The position numbers and the translations under genes are program-made. Below, piece after piece: positions 25,351-33,533 of a stretch of 64,000 nt of DNA. The DNA comes from G051132615 sp051132615 (GTDB lineage: Bacteria; Pseudomonadota; Gammaproteobacteria; Burkholderiales; Neisseriaceae), in assembly GCF_051132615.1 (NCBI RefSeq), contig NZ_CP152375.1, forward strand, positions 1,550,001-1,614,000, in the 5' to 3' direction. Each line of letters begins with the position of its first letter. The stretch's first letter is position 1. The notes beneath the pieces were generated by a model. The model did not search any database and was not told the origin of the DNA. It was given only the letters and a program-made list of their open reading frames with translations.

Positions 25351-25452
25351 AACTCGAAAGTAGGTCAGTCAAAAGTCTTTACTTTTATAGTTTCCCTGTA
25401 GTTGTTCTTCCGATGGATTTATGGCAAGCCTCCCAGCTTGCCACTTTTTTTG
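25351..25452 (+). ncRNA. Predicted Fur-repressed small RNA
   Basis: A transcript starting about 7 nt after the -10 box would be about 100 nt and end at a strong terminator: TGGCAAGC/GCTTGCCA stem (25422-25443) with loop CTCCCA and seven T's. No ORF with a ribosome site lies within it. Pyrimidine-rich single-stranded stretches (TTTCCCTG, GTTCTTCC, CTCCCA) could pair with ribosome sites. In layout it resembles the iron-responsive RNAs NrrF, RyhB and PrrF; sequence identity to any of them was not checked. Confidence 0.7.
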
Positions 25453-25555
25453 TTCGTTTCATCTTCAACTTTTTAATCGCTTAAATGATGGTATCAGACA
25501 AAACAGCTGATACAGGGTATACTTTAAGGCTTATTTTTTTAAATAGCATATTATT

Positions 25556-26401
25556 ATGTCTCTCTTAATTGAGTTAGAACGTCACTTATGTTTTTCAGGT
25601 GAGCAGTATCGTTTTGAGCATGCATCTGAAACATTGCAATGTGACATGAAGTTTTCACTTTTTTTGCCGCCACAAATCAAACAACAAGCATGTCCTGTGT
25701 TGTTTTGGTTGTCTGGTTTAACCTGCACTGATGAAAATTTTACTTTTAAAGCAGGTGCACAAAGAGTTGCTGCTGAACTTGGATTGATTTTGGCCATACC
25801 AGACACCAGCCCACGTGGAGCACATGTGCCAGATGATGAGTCAGAAAGGCTTGGGCAAGGTGCCAGCTTTTATGTCAATGCAACGCAAGCGCCTTGGCGA
25901 GCGCATTATCAAATGTTTGATTACATCAGCCAGGAGTTTCCTGATTTGATTCATGCGCATTTCCCAACACAAAAAAAGCAATCTATTGCAGGGCATTCTA
26001 TGGGCGGGCATGGTGCGTTAATGATGGCATTGCGTCACCCTAAAAGATTTTGTTCGGCTTCTGCCTTTGCCCCTGTGGTTAATCCAACGCAAACAGAAAA
26101 TGGGCGGGCGATGCTCAGCCAATATTTAGGCTCGGATGAACAAGCATGGCAACAATATGACAGTTGCTATTTGTTGGCACATGCTGTGGCTGAAAATCAG
26201 TTACCGATATTGGTTGATCAAGGCTTGGCAGACCCTTTAATGCCAGTTAGTTTACAACCAAAAATTTTTGCACAAGTGGCACAACAAAAAAACTGGCCGA
26301 TTACGGTTCGTTTTCAAGAACACTATGATCACAGTTATTATTTTGTGGCTTCGTTTATAGAAGAGCATTTGCGTTTTCATGCTCAGTATTTATTTGAATA
26401 A
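25556..26401 (+). CDS. S-formylglutathione hydrolase
   Basis: A 281-residue esterase-D family enzyme that hydrolyses S-formylglutathione to formate and glutathione in formaldehyde detoxification (FrmB/FghA/YeiG). The nucleophile motif GHSMGGHGA has Ser148, Asp lies in 'QGLADPLMP' (about 225) and His in 'EHYDHSYYF' (about 259). Also 'WLSGLTCTDENF' and 'PDTSPRG', typical of the family. No glutathione-dependent formaldehyde dehydrogenase is next to it. It is followed 13 bp later by yjdM. Confidence 0.95.
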   Translation: MSLLIELERHLCFSGEQYRFEHASETLQCDMKFSLFLPPQIKQQACPVLFWLSGLTCTDENFTFKAGAQRVAAELGLILAIPDTSPRGAHVPDDESERLGQGASFYVNATQAPWRAHYQMFDYISQEFPDLIHAHFPTQKKQSIAGHSMGGHGALMMALRHPKRFCSASAFAPVVNPTQTENGRAMLSQYLGSDEQAWQQYDSCYLLAHAVAENQLPILVDQGLADPLMPVSLQPKIFAQVAQQKNWPITVRFQEHYDHSYYFVASFIEEHLRFHAQYLFE

Positions 26402-26414
26402 AAAAGGATAGACA

Positions 26415-26756
26415 ATGGATCATATTCCCACATGTCCAGTATGTGGCATGGAAAATACATACCCTGATGGTTCTCAATATATTTGCCCTGATTGCACACA
26501 TGAATGGTCGGCAAATGATGAGGCTATTTTAGAAGGTGAAACGGAAAAAACGGTTAAAGATGCCAATGGAAATGTACTGGTTAATGGTGACAGTGTGATT
26601 TTGGTGAAAGACCTAAAGGTAAAAGGCTCTTCTTTGGTGCTCAAAAAGGGTACTAAGGTTAAGGGGATTCGCATTATTGAGGGAGACCATGATATTGATT
26701 GTAAGGTAGATGGTATCAGTTTACAGTTAAAGTCAGAGTTTTTAAAGAAAGCTTAG
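26415..26756 (+). CDS. yjdM: Zinc-ribbon protein YjdM (PhnA family)
   Basis: A 113-residue protein. The N-terminal zinc ribbon 'CPVCGMENTYPDGSQYICPDC' is followed by the PhnA domain 'VKDANGNVLVNGDSVILVKDLKVKGSSLVLKKGTKVKGIRI'. The family was named after the phosphonate operon but has no proven role in phosphonate use. Same strand and close to the preceding hydrolase, so probably co-transcribed. Confidence 0.93.
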   Translation: MDHIPTCPVCGMENTYPDGSQYICPDCTHEWSANDEAILEGETEKTVKDANGNVLVNGDSVILVKDLKVKGSSLVLKKGTKVKGIRIIEGDHDIDCKVDGISLQLKSEFLKKA

Positions 26757-26770
26757 CTTGAAAAAGTAAA

Positions 26771-26791
26771 GCCTTTCACATTGTGAAAGGC
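26771..26791. terminator. Hairpin between yjdM and the tRNA
   Basis: GCCTTTCACA/TTGTGAAAGGC arms with almost no loop. It may end both the yjdM transcript and the converging tRNA transcript; the T-run is short. Confidence 0.5.
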
Positions 26792-26801
26792 TTCTATATT
26801 C

Positions 26802-26878
<77 letters not shown>

Positions 26879-26975
26879 AAGAGGACGTAATATAGCTATT
26901 TGCATTCGTTTTGTCAACTATTGAATGTTGTTTTTCTGTATCAAAACCGCCATTTTTTCCCCACACATTGTATGT

Positions 26976-27446
26976 TTACCATAATGCTTGTTTGGTGGTC
27001 ATAATATAAAAAATCGCCATTGTGCCACTAAAACCAATATAACCGAGCGTTTCCCACACTTTTTGATAAATAGTGTAAACGGGGTTTAAAGTGGTTTGCG
27101 TGTGCACAGCAATGCGTGTTAAGGCACTCATTTTTATTTGTATCCAAACCACAGGGATCCAAGCACAGCCAACGAGGATATAAAGCCATAGTACGTTTTG
27201 TAACCATGGGTCATGAAAGCCAAAACCAGCTTGTCTCATCATTAAATAGCCTGTTAATGGTTGAATAATGACGGAGGGTGTGGTGAAGATCCAATCCACC
27301 ATCACAACCATCTGGCTAACGAATCGTTTTTGTTCTAAGTTGCCCCAGCGATTGGCGCAAAACATGTATAACGCGCTACCGAAGCCTGTGCCAACCATAA
27401 TGACTGATGAGAGAATATGAATGGTTTTAAGAATAAGATAATCCAT
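26976..27446 (-). CDS. DUF2269-type membrane protein
   Basis: A 156-residue integral membrane protein with four hydrophobic segments. The opening 'LKTIHILSSVIMVGTGFGSALYM' and 'QPLTGYLMM' resemble the DUF2269 family. Third gene of a minus-strand operon: one base separates it from the DoxX-like gene, which follows an NAD-dependent epimerase-like gene. Function unknown. Confidence 0.75.
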   Translation of the reverse strand: MDYLILKTIHILSSVIMVGTGFGSALYMFCANRWGNLEQKRFVSQMVVMVDWIFTTPSVIIQPLTGYLMMRQAGFGFHDPWLQNVLWLYILVGCAWIPVVWIQIKMSALTRIAVHTQTTLNPVYTIYQKVWETLGYIGFSGTMAIFYIMTTKQALW

Positions 27447-27447
27447 T

Positions 27448-27837
27448 TTATGCCCTTTCTTTTTGAATAAGGATGAGTGTGATCAGCCAACTTAAAATAG
27501 GGATGTTTTTAAGTAAGATGCCAAATGGATCAAGCAATAGGGAAGGCATAATGAAACTGATTACTAAGGTGTAGCCGGTAACAATACAAAAACATAAAAT
27601 GGGGATAATGGGGTTTTTTGTGAACAGCAGTAATAGCCCAAATAATATATCCATAACAATCAGGCCATAAAATAGAAAATGGGTCGAAACGGGTGATAAG
27701 TTAAGTGGAGTGAGCTTATTGATGGCTAGGGTGTGATCGTTCCAAATAAATGAAATCAGCCCAGCACAAATAAAAATAATGGCAACACTGTAACGACCTA
27801 TCTGGTCAATTTGTTGGATTAGAGGTTTGGATGACAT
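27448..27837 (-). CDS. DoxX-like membrane protein
   Basis: A 129-residue membrane protein with four predicted helices; 'GRYSVAIIFICAGLISFIWND' and the short loop pattern fit the DoxX-like family. It lies between an SDR/epimerase-like gene and a DUF2269 gene with 1 and 9 bp gaps. Substrate and function cannot be told. Confidence 0.7.
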   Translation of the reverse strand: MSSKPLIQQIDQIGRYSVAIIFICAGLISFIWNDHTLAINKLTPLNLSPVSTHFLFYGLIVMDILFGLLLLFTKNPIIPILCFCIVTGYTLVISFIMPSLLLDPFGILLKNIPILSWLITLILIQKERA

Positions 27838-27846
27838 GATGTTCTC

Positions 27847-28689
27847 CTAAAGTGTTTTGTCGTATTGGGCAAAATCTGTGGCTGCAATAGGGGGCCTTTG
27901 CAGATACTTTTCAATGGTTTTTTGTTCACTGGTGCTGCCTGCGAGCAAGAGTCGGTAACTTTCTTGGCTGATGAGCTGTGGGTTCAGGTATTTGAGATAG
28001 CGTAGGCTTTGTTGAATAAAGGCATCGGATACTTTTAAACTGATATGGGCTTTTGGCCAGTTACTCAGTAAAGTTAAGTATTGTTCAAATGTCAGTGGAT
28101 GCCCTGCTATGTCAAAAATACCCTTGAGTTCTGGGTGTGCCACGGTATATTCGATAAACTTGATGACATCAAGGATATGTATGGGGTTAATGATGCCTGT
28201 TTGCTGGGGTAAACACCAAATAGGGCTTTGTGCTAAGAGTTTAAATAAACGGGTACTGATACCGTTTGGTGCATAAACAAGTGAGGGGCGTAAGATACAG
28301 GTATTTATGGGTAAGGAGAGTAAGTATTGGTCTGCTTTGTATTTGCTGTCTAAATAAGCACTGTCTACACAAGGGGCTTGGCTGAGTGCGGAAATTTGAA
28401 TAAAACGGCTGACTTTTGCTTGGATGGCTGCTTGGGCGATGGTTTTTATTGCATCGTAATGGATGCGGTATTGTTGCTGTTTGGGGTAGGCTGGCGCAAT
28501 ACCTGCTGCATTGATGATCGTATCAAATTGGCTGAGCATCTGGGTTAAATTTTTGGGTAGCTGTTCTAAATTAAGTGGACATTCTTGTGTGTGTCTGCTG
28601 CTTATGGTGACGGTTGCCCATTCAGATAAGGCAAGGTTAAGTTGCCGCCCAATTAATCCAGTACCCCCTAATATTAGAATTCGATTCAT
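27847..28689 (-). CDS. NAD(P)-binding epimerase/SDR-type protein
   Basis: A 280-residue extended-SDR protein. The Rossmann motif GGTGLIG (about residues 8-14) starts the protein; then 'DTIINAAGIAP', 'QISALSQAP', an active-site-like Tyr-x-x-x-Lys ('YLDSKYKADQYL') and 'CILRPSLVYAP'. Homologues act as epimerases or as complex I-type non-catalytic NADPH binders. It heads an operon with a DoxX-like and a DUF2269 membrane protein. A perfect inverted repeat 31 bp upstream may be its operator. Confidence 0.85.
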   Translation of the reverse strand: MNRILILGGTGLIGRQLNLALSEWATVTISSRHTQECPLNLEQLPKNLTQMLSQFDTIINAAGIAPAYPKQQQYRIHYDAIKTIAQAAIQAKVSRFIQISALSQAPCVDSAYLDSKYKADQYLLSLPINTCILRPSLVYAPNGISTRLFKLLAQSPIWCLPQQTGIINPIHILDVIKFIEYTVAHPELKGIFDIAGHPLTFEQYLTLLSNWPKAHISLKVSDAFIQQSLRYLKYLNPQLISQESYRLLLAGSTSEQKTIEKYLQRPPIAATDFAQYDKTL

Positions 28690-28719
28690 GGTTTTTATTC
28701 TCCTCTTTTTATTTTCTAT

Positions 28720-28757
28720 ATTTTCGTAATTTCTGTCAATAGAGAAATTACGAAAAT
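28720..28757. promoter_or_regulatory. Perfect 15-bp inverted repeat upstream of the SDR operon
   Basis: Arms 28720-28734 (ATTTTCGTAATTTCT) and 28743-28757 are exact reverse complements, separated by 8 bases. It lies directly upstream of the epimerase operon and has no T-run, so an operator is more likely than a terminator. Confidence 0.55.
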
Positions 28758-29036
28758 AATGTTTGTATACATCAATGAAGATAGAGCCTTGTCGTTTAAT
28801 ATGGCTTAAATAAAAATATTGATTGAAAATAATAAATTAATTGAAATAACAGGGTATGATGAATAATACGCAGATGGATTATTATTCATGCTAGGTGCCA
28901 AATTGACTAATAGGCGTTGTTCTTTTGATAAAAATAAGTGTGTAGCTTAAGCTCAGTTGCTTCTGTTTGGTGGATGCTTTGAGGCACACCATAAAAATGT
29001 TAAACTTGATTGATGATCTAAAAAAGGGGTAGGGAA
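28758..29036. other. Intergenic region upstream of the NADAR gene
   Basis: With the inverted repeat this forms a 347-bp gap between divergent genes. No ORF. A ribosome site (GGGGTAGGG) precedes the NADAR gene. No other structure seen. Confidence 0.35.
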
Positions 29037-29588
29037 ATGACGAGTTACTATTGCCTTTCTGATTTAAAAGCGGCTTTTAGTCAAAAGCGCCGTTTGCATT
29101 TTTTATTCTTTTGGGGAGGAGACACCCCTGGTGTTGACATTAACCAAAATTGTTTAAGCCAGTGGTTTGTGGCAAATTTTACGGTTGATGGTGTGTGTTA
29201 CCCAACAGCAGAACATTGGATGATGGCGCAAAAGGCTTTATTGTTTCAAGATCATCAGACCCATCAAAAGGTGATAGAAGCAGATCATCCGTCAGTTGCT
29301 AAACAGTTAGGCAGAGAGGTGTCAGGTTTTGATGAAAAAATATGGAAAACACACCGTGAACGTATTGTACAAGAAGGTAATTTTCATAAGTTTTCACAAA
29401 ACGCTTTATTAAAAGATTACCTTTTGCAAACGAATGATAAAATTTTGGTGGAAGCGAGCCCTGTTGATAAAATATGGGGTGTTGGTTTGGTGGAAGAAGA
29501 CCCAAGAATTGTCAATCCTCTGCTTTGGAAGGGGCAAAACTTAATGGGTTTTGCTATTATGCGTGTTAGAGCCCAGTTATTAGGGTAG
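29037..29588 (+). CDS. NADAR family protein (YbiA-like N-glycosidase)
   Basis: A 183-residue protein of the NADAR/DUF1768 family, which removes ribose-linked groups (YbiA acts on toxic riboflavin intermediates; some members act on ADP-ribose). Motifs include 'LSQWFVANFTVDGVCYPTAEHWMMAQKALLF', 'DEKIWKTHRERIVQEGNFHKFSQN' and 'LVEASPVDKIWGVGL', followed by 'WKGQNLMGFAIMRVR'. The ordinary chromosomal surroundings favour a housekeeping role. Separate from exonuclease III by 30 bp. Confidence 0.9.
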   Translation: MTSYYCLSDLKAAFSQKRRLHFLFFWGGDTPGVDINQNCLSQWFVANFTVDGVCYPTAEHWMMAQKALLFQDHQTHQKVIEADHPSVAKQLGREVSGFDEKIWKTHRERIVQEGNFHKFSQNALLKDYLLQTNDKILVEASPVDKIWGVGLVEEDPRIVNPLLWKGQNLMGFAIMRVRAQLLG

Positions 29589-29618
29589 TGTCGTTATTTT
29601 TTGTGTTAAAGGTTTTTT

Positions 29619-30392
29619 ATGAATATTGCAACTTGGAATGTCAATTCTTTAAATGTGCGTTTGCCCCATGTCTTGCAATGGTTGCAAGCACACCAAGAGG
29701 TAGATGTTTTGGCATTACAAGAATTAAAATTGGATCATGATAAGTTTCCTGAAGCGGCGTTGATGGAACAAGGTTATCAGGCAGCTTGGTTTGGGCAGAA
29801 AACGTATAATGGTGTGGCTTTAATCAGTAAAACACCTGCACAGGATATTGTGTGTGGCATTCCAGAGTTTGATGATGAACAAAAGCGGGTGATTGCGGCA
29901 ACATTTGGGCAAACTCGTGTGATTAATGTGTATTGTGTTAATGGGGAAGCGGTTGGTAGCGACAAATTTGCTTATAAAGCAAAATGGTTTGCTGCGTTAA
30001 CTCATTATGTTGCAGAAGCATTGAAACAGTATCCTAATCTTATTTTATTGGGGGACTTTAATATCGCCCCTGCTGACTTAGATGTCTATGACCCTAAAGC
30101 ATGGCATGAAAAGGTCTTGTGTTCTTCTGAAGAGCGTTCATGGTTTAATCAGTTGTTGGCATTGGGTTTAAATGACAGTTTGCGTCAATTAAATCCACAA
30201 GAAGCACAGTATACTTGGTGGGATTACCGCATGAATATGTTCAAACGGAAATTGGGTATGCGTATTGATCATATTTTGGTTTCCAACCCTTTAATCGGAT
30301 CTGTCCAAAAAGTTGTGGTGGATACTGAGGCTAGAGCATGGGAGCGTCCCAGTGATCATGCCCCTGTGACAGCCTATCTGGAAAAAGAATGA
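29619..30392 (+). CDS. xth: Exodeoxyribonuclease III / AP endonuclease
   Basis: A 257-residue exonuclease-endonuclease-phosphatase family enzyme that cleaves at abasic sites in base-excision repair. Motifs: 'IATWNVNSLNVRL', catalytic Glu in 'LALQELKLD', 'NVYCVNGEAVGS', 'LLGDFNIAP.DLDVYDP', 'RIDHILVS' and 'SDHAPV' with catalytic His. It overlaps the dciA start by 4 bp, indicating translational coupling. Confidence 0.94.
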   Translation: MNIATWNVNSLNVRLPHVLQWLQAHQEVDVLALQELKLDHDKFPEAALMEQGYQAAWFGQKTYNGVALISKTPAQDIVCGIPEFDDEQKRVIAATFGQTRVINVYCVNGEAVGSDKFAYKAKWFAALTHYVAEALKQYPNLILLGDFNIAPADLDVYDPKAWHEKVLCSSEERSWFNQLLALGLNDSLRQLNPQEAQYTWWDYRMNMFKRKLGMRIDHILVSNPLIGSVQKVVVDTEARAWERPSDHAPVTAYLEKE

Positions 30393-30811
30393 ATTTATCT
30401 CATTTAAGTAAGAAAGATCAACGGTTAAACGCTTTAACCCAACAAGTGCGACTTTGGCAAAGATTAGAGCTACAAGTTAAAAAGATGTTGCCGCTTAATT
30501 TAGCTGATTTTTACCAGATTTCCTGTGTGAATGAGCAAGGGGCATTGGTGGTATTTGCCCATAATGCTATGGTGGCTTCTCGTTTAAAAATGATTATGCC
30601 TGCTTTGGTTCCACAATTACAGGGGATGGATGCGCGTATTATTAAGGTTCTTGTCAAAGTTTCGCCACAAGAACATGTGCATGCCAAGTATAAAAAGGCT
30701 GTTTTGGGGCAAGAAGCCCAAACTCAGCTATTGTCTGCTTCTGAAAAATTAAGCCATCATCCAGAATTGGCTCAAGCCTTGTCTCGTTTGGCTTTATCTC
30801 ATTCAAAATAA
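30389..30811 (+). CDS. DciA family (DUF721) protein
   Basis: A 140-residue protein. The segment 'LPLNLADFYQISCVNEQGALVVFAHNAMVASRLKMIMPALV' fits DUF721/DciA, which loads replicative helicase in bacteria lacking DnaC. It follows exonuclease III with an ATGA overlap. The assignment is by overall pattern, as the family is short and divergent. Confidence 0.75.
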   Translation: MNLSHLSKKDQRLNALTQQVRLWQRLELQVKKMLPLNLADFYQISCVNEQGALVVFAHNAMVASRLKMIMPALVPQLQGMDARIIKVLVKVSPQEHVHAKYKKAVLGQEAQTQLLSASEKLSHHPELAQALSRLALSHSK

Positions 30812-30829
30812 TTTACTATAGGGTGTTTT

Positions 30830-31654
30830 TTAATCAAAAGGACATTGTTCTTTAATCAGTTGTATAACTGCTGGGGCAAATAAATGAGTATGGTTTATGG
30901 GTTGTGGGCATACTTCTGAAATTTCGGCACAAGCGGTTATGTTGCCTTGCCAATTTGCAGTAAAACAAATAAGCTCTAATTGTGCTTTTTCTTTATAGGC
31001 TGGTGCATGAATGGTGGTCAAATAATGAATGCTCTGATCAATGAGTTGGATATCCAGTTCTTCTTTTAATTCTCTGATTAATGCTTGTTTCGGGGTTTCG
31101 TTTGCCTCGATTTTGCCACCAGGTAAATACCACAAAGGGTTGTCTCGTACGCGCACAACCAGTAATTGTTTGTTGTCTTTATCCAGTTCAACTAAAGCGG
31201 CACAACGAATGGTGGCGGATGTGGCAAGCTGATCGGTTTGTTGAAAAAATCGTTCAGGCGCTTTACTGACTTTTTGGGTTTTATAGTTAAAAAAAGCCAT
31301 GCTGGTCAATACTCGGGCTGTTTCTTCTTGTCTGGTTTGATTAAAAAAATGATAGATCAAATCGAAGCCAATTTTGCTTTGATTGGTCAAGCTTAATGTA
31401 ATCTGTAAACTGTCGGCATGAAATGCCTGATTGATATACTGTATTTGGGCGGCAGTCATAATCAATCCTGTGCCTTCAATATCTGTTTCACTGTAACCTA
31501 ATGTATGTAAAAAACGTAAACGGGTTTCGTGGGCTAAGCGTAAAACAGCATCATTAGCAAGGTGTTGACCATAATTAATGTCACTGATGCAAACGGGGAT
31601 TTGTGTGGTAAATAAAGTGGTTAGTGGAATATCGATTGATAAACGTCTACTCAT
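30830..31654 (-). CDS. Thioesterase-Nudix fusion protein
   Basis: A 274-residue two-domain protein. Residues about 10-135 form a 4HBT hot-dog thioesterase: 'SDINYGQHLANDAVLRLAHETRLRFLHTLGY'. Residues about 145-274 form a Nudix hydrolase with the box G-x5-E-x7-RELKEELDI (the usual Gly near the end is Asp) inside 'WYLPGGKIEANETP'. The pair could act on acyl-CoA and a nucleotide, for example CoA turnover, but the substrate is unknown. Single gene between convergent dciA and dapB. Confidence 0.85.
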   Translation of the reverse strand: MSRRLSIDIPLTTLFTTQIPVCISDINYGQHLANDAVLRLAHETRLRFLHTLGYSETDIEGTGLIMTAAQIQYINQAFHADSLQITLSLTNQSKIGFDLIYHFFNQTRQEETARVLTSMAFFNYKTQKVSKAPERFFQQTDQLATSATIRCAALVELDKDNKQLLVVRVRDNPLWYLPGGKIEANETPKQALIRELKEELDIQLIDQSIHYLTTIHAPAYKEKAQLELICFTANWQGNITACAEISEVCPQPINHTHLFAPAVIQLIKEQCPFD

Positions 31655-31686
31655 AACAATATGCCTATCTATGTATTGAATAAATA

Positions 31687-31721
31687 AAAGGGCTGATCAT
31701 GGTAAAAATGATGAGCCCTTT
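31687..31721 (-). terminator. Terminator downstream of dapB
   Basis: AAAGGGCT/AGCCCTTT arms with inner pairing ATCAT/ATGAT, followed on the minus strand by a T-rich tail. Confidence 0.7.
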
Positions 31722-31748
31722 ATACGGTAACGATAATTAATGGGGTAA

Positions 31749-32561
31749 TTAGCCTAAATTTTTTAATCCCAATACATCTTGCATATCAAAAACACCTTTT
31801 TGTGTGCCCAACCATAGGGCTGCACGCACAGCACCTGAAGCAAAGGTCATGCGGCTTGATGCTTTATGGGTGATTTCAAAACGTTCGCCATCGGTTGCAA
31901 ATAAGGCTGTATGGTCTCCAACAACATCTCCTGCACGGATTGTGCTAAAACCGATCGTATTAGGATCACGCTCGCCTGTTACGCCTTCTCGACCATAAAT
32001 AGCACATTGTTTTAAGTTGCGATTGGTTGCCTGAGCAATCACTTCGCCCATGCGTAAAGCTGTGCCAGAAGGCGCATCAATCTTATGACGGTGATGTGCT
32101 TCAATGATTTCGATGTCGTAGTCAGGTTGCAATACTTTTGCTGCAATGTCTAATAATGCGAAGCTTAAATTGACCCCAATACTAAAATTGGGGGCAAAAA
32201 CTACCCCAATAGTTTGCCCTGCGTTTTGAATGGCTTGTTTGCCCGCTTCGTCAAAACCTGTTGTGCCAATAATGATATTGGTTTGATACTGTGTACAAAG
32301 CGCCAGATGCTCAAGTGTGCCTTGTGGTCTGGTAAAATCAATAAGCACATTTGCTTCTTTTATGGCCTGTTCAATATCAGTTTGAATGTTTACATTGGTT
32401 GGTTTGCCAATAAACAAACCAGCATCTTGACCAATATAGGGGCTGTCAGGTTGATCAATGGCATGAGTTAATTGGCAGCTAGGATGGGCTTGGGTTGCCT
32501 CAATCAGTGTTCGACCCATTCTACCGCTGGCGCCAACAATGGCTACTTTTAATGTACTCAT
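31749..32561 (-). CDS. dapB: 4-hydroxy-tetrahydrodipicolinate reductase
   Basis: A 270-residue NAD(P)H-dependent enzyme of lysine and meso-diaminopimelate synthesis. The dinucleotide motif GASGRMGR is at residues 10-17, then 'IDFTRPQGTLEHL', 'IIGTTGFDE', 'FAPNFSIGVN', the catalytic 'EAHHRHKIDAPSGTA' and 'RAGDVVGDHTALFA'. Its start overlaps the bamE stop by 4 bp. dapD lies 1.7 kb away on the other strand. Confidence 0.96.
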   Translation of the reverse strand: MSTLKVAIVGASGRMGRTLIEATQAHPSCQLTHAIDQPDSPYIGQDAGLFIGKPTNVNIQTDIEQAIKEANVLIDFTRPQGTLEHLALCTQYQTNIIIGTTGFDEAGKQAIQNAGQTIGVVFAPNFSIGVNLSFALLDIAAKVLQPDYDIEIIEAHHRHKIDAPSGTALRMGEVIAQATNRNLKQCAIYGREGVTGERDPNTIGFSTIRAGDVVGDHTALFATDGERFEITHKASSRMTFASGAVRAALWLGTQKGVFDMQDVLGLKNLG

Positions 32562-32971
32562 TTGTTGTGTTCATCCTCTACTGCTTCTTTTTGGGCTTGT
32601 TCATTTTCTGTTTGTTGGTCTTGTTTGCTTTCTTTTGCCAATTCACGCAATGCATCCCCTTCAAATCGGTTGACCATATCATTGTCAAAGAAAATGGTGA
32701 GGTTCCTTTGCTCTTTGGTAACACCATTGCGGGTGATCATGAAAACATAGTCCCAACGGTTGGCATGAAAAATATCCGTGAGTAATGGCGAACCAAGTAA
32801 GGCTCTAACTTGATTCCGGGTAAGACCTGCTTGAAGTTGAGACAAGGCTTGTGGATCAAGTTCATTTCCTTGTTCAATCGTCAACTTATAGGACGGAAAT
32901 TGAGAAACACGGTGGCTATTACAAGCGGCTAGTGTTAAAGTACAGATAATAATAAAAATTAATTTTTTCAC
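32558..32971 (-). CDS. bamE: Outer-membrane assembly lipoprotein BamE
   Basis: A 137-residue lipoprotein of the BAM complex that inserts outer-membrane beta-barrels. Lipobox LAAC puts the lipidated Cys at residue 17. The SmpA/OmlA domain shows 'LSQLQAGLTRNQVRALLGSPLLTDIFHANRWDYVF' and 'LTIFFDNDMVNRFEGDAL'. The tail is rich in Gln, Glu and Lys. Divergent from fur, and in operon with dapB. Confidence 0.94.
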   Translation of the reverse strand: MKKLIFIIICTLTLAACNSHRVSQFPSYKLTIEQGNELDPQALSQLQAGLTRNQVRALLGSPLLTDIFHANRWDYVFMITRNGVTKEQRNLTIFFDNDMVNRFEGDALRELAKESKQDQQTENEQAQKEAVEDEHNK

Positions 32972-33113
32972 GGTGTATAACCTTTTGCAATCATTCTTGC
33001 TTGTTTGGTGTGAACCAAAAATAAACCAAAACGGTTAAAAACTCTTTTTTGGGTGGGCAAGGCTATTAAAAGTCGGTATTATAACCTTTAATTCATATTT
33101 GAGTACGATTTCT

Positions 33114-33533
33114 ATGAATCATATTACACATTTAAAAGACAATGGCTTGAAAGTTACAGGACCAAGGCTGAAAATTCTGGAGCTTTTTGAGAACAAACGA
33201 AACGGACATTTAACAGCGGAAGATGTGTTCCGTATGTTGATTGATGAGGGCTTTGATGTTGGATTGGCAACGGTTTACCGTGTGCTGACTCAATTTGAGC
33301 AGGCAGAAATTCTGGTGAAACATCATTTTGAAACAGGTAAAGCGGTCTATGAACTTAATAAAGGTTCGCATCATGATCACTTGGTTTGTATTCAGTGTGG
33401 CAAAGTAACTGAATTTTTTGATCATGACTTGGAAGTCTTACAAGAAAAAATAGCCAACGAAAAGGGCTATAAAATCATGGATCACGCTTTATATTTATAT
33501 GGTGTTTGTAAGGTGTGCCAGAAAAAATCTTAA
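33114..33533 (+). CDS. fur: Ferric uptake regulator Fur
   Basis: A 139-residue iron-dependent repressor. The N-terminal winged helix is 'LKDNGLKVTGPRLKILELFE....HLTAEDVFRMLIDEGFDVGLATVYRVLTQFEQAEIL'. Metal-binding features are 'HHDHLVCIQCGKVTEFFD' and a C-terminal 'CKVCQKK'. The ATG at 33114 matches the family N-terminus; a TTG 15 bases upstream is rejected. Divergent from bamE. A predicted target is the small-RNA promoter at 25312. Confidence 0.96.
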   Translation: MNHITHLKDNGLKVTGPRLKILELFENKRNGHLTAEDVFRMLIDEGFDVGLATVYRVLTQFEQAEILVKHHFETGKAVYELNKGSHHDHLVCIQCGKVTEFFDHDLEVLQEKIANEKGYKIMDHALYLYGVCKVCQKKS

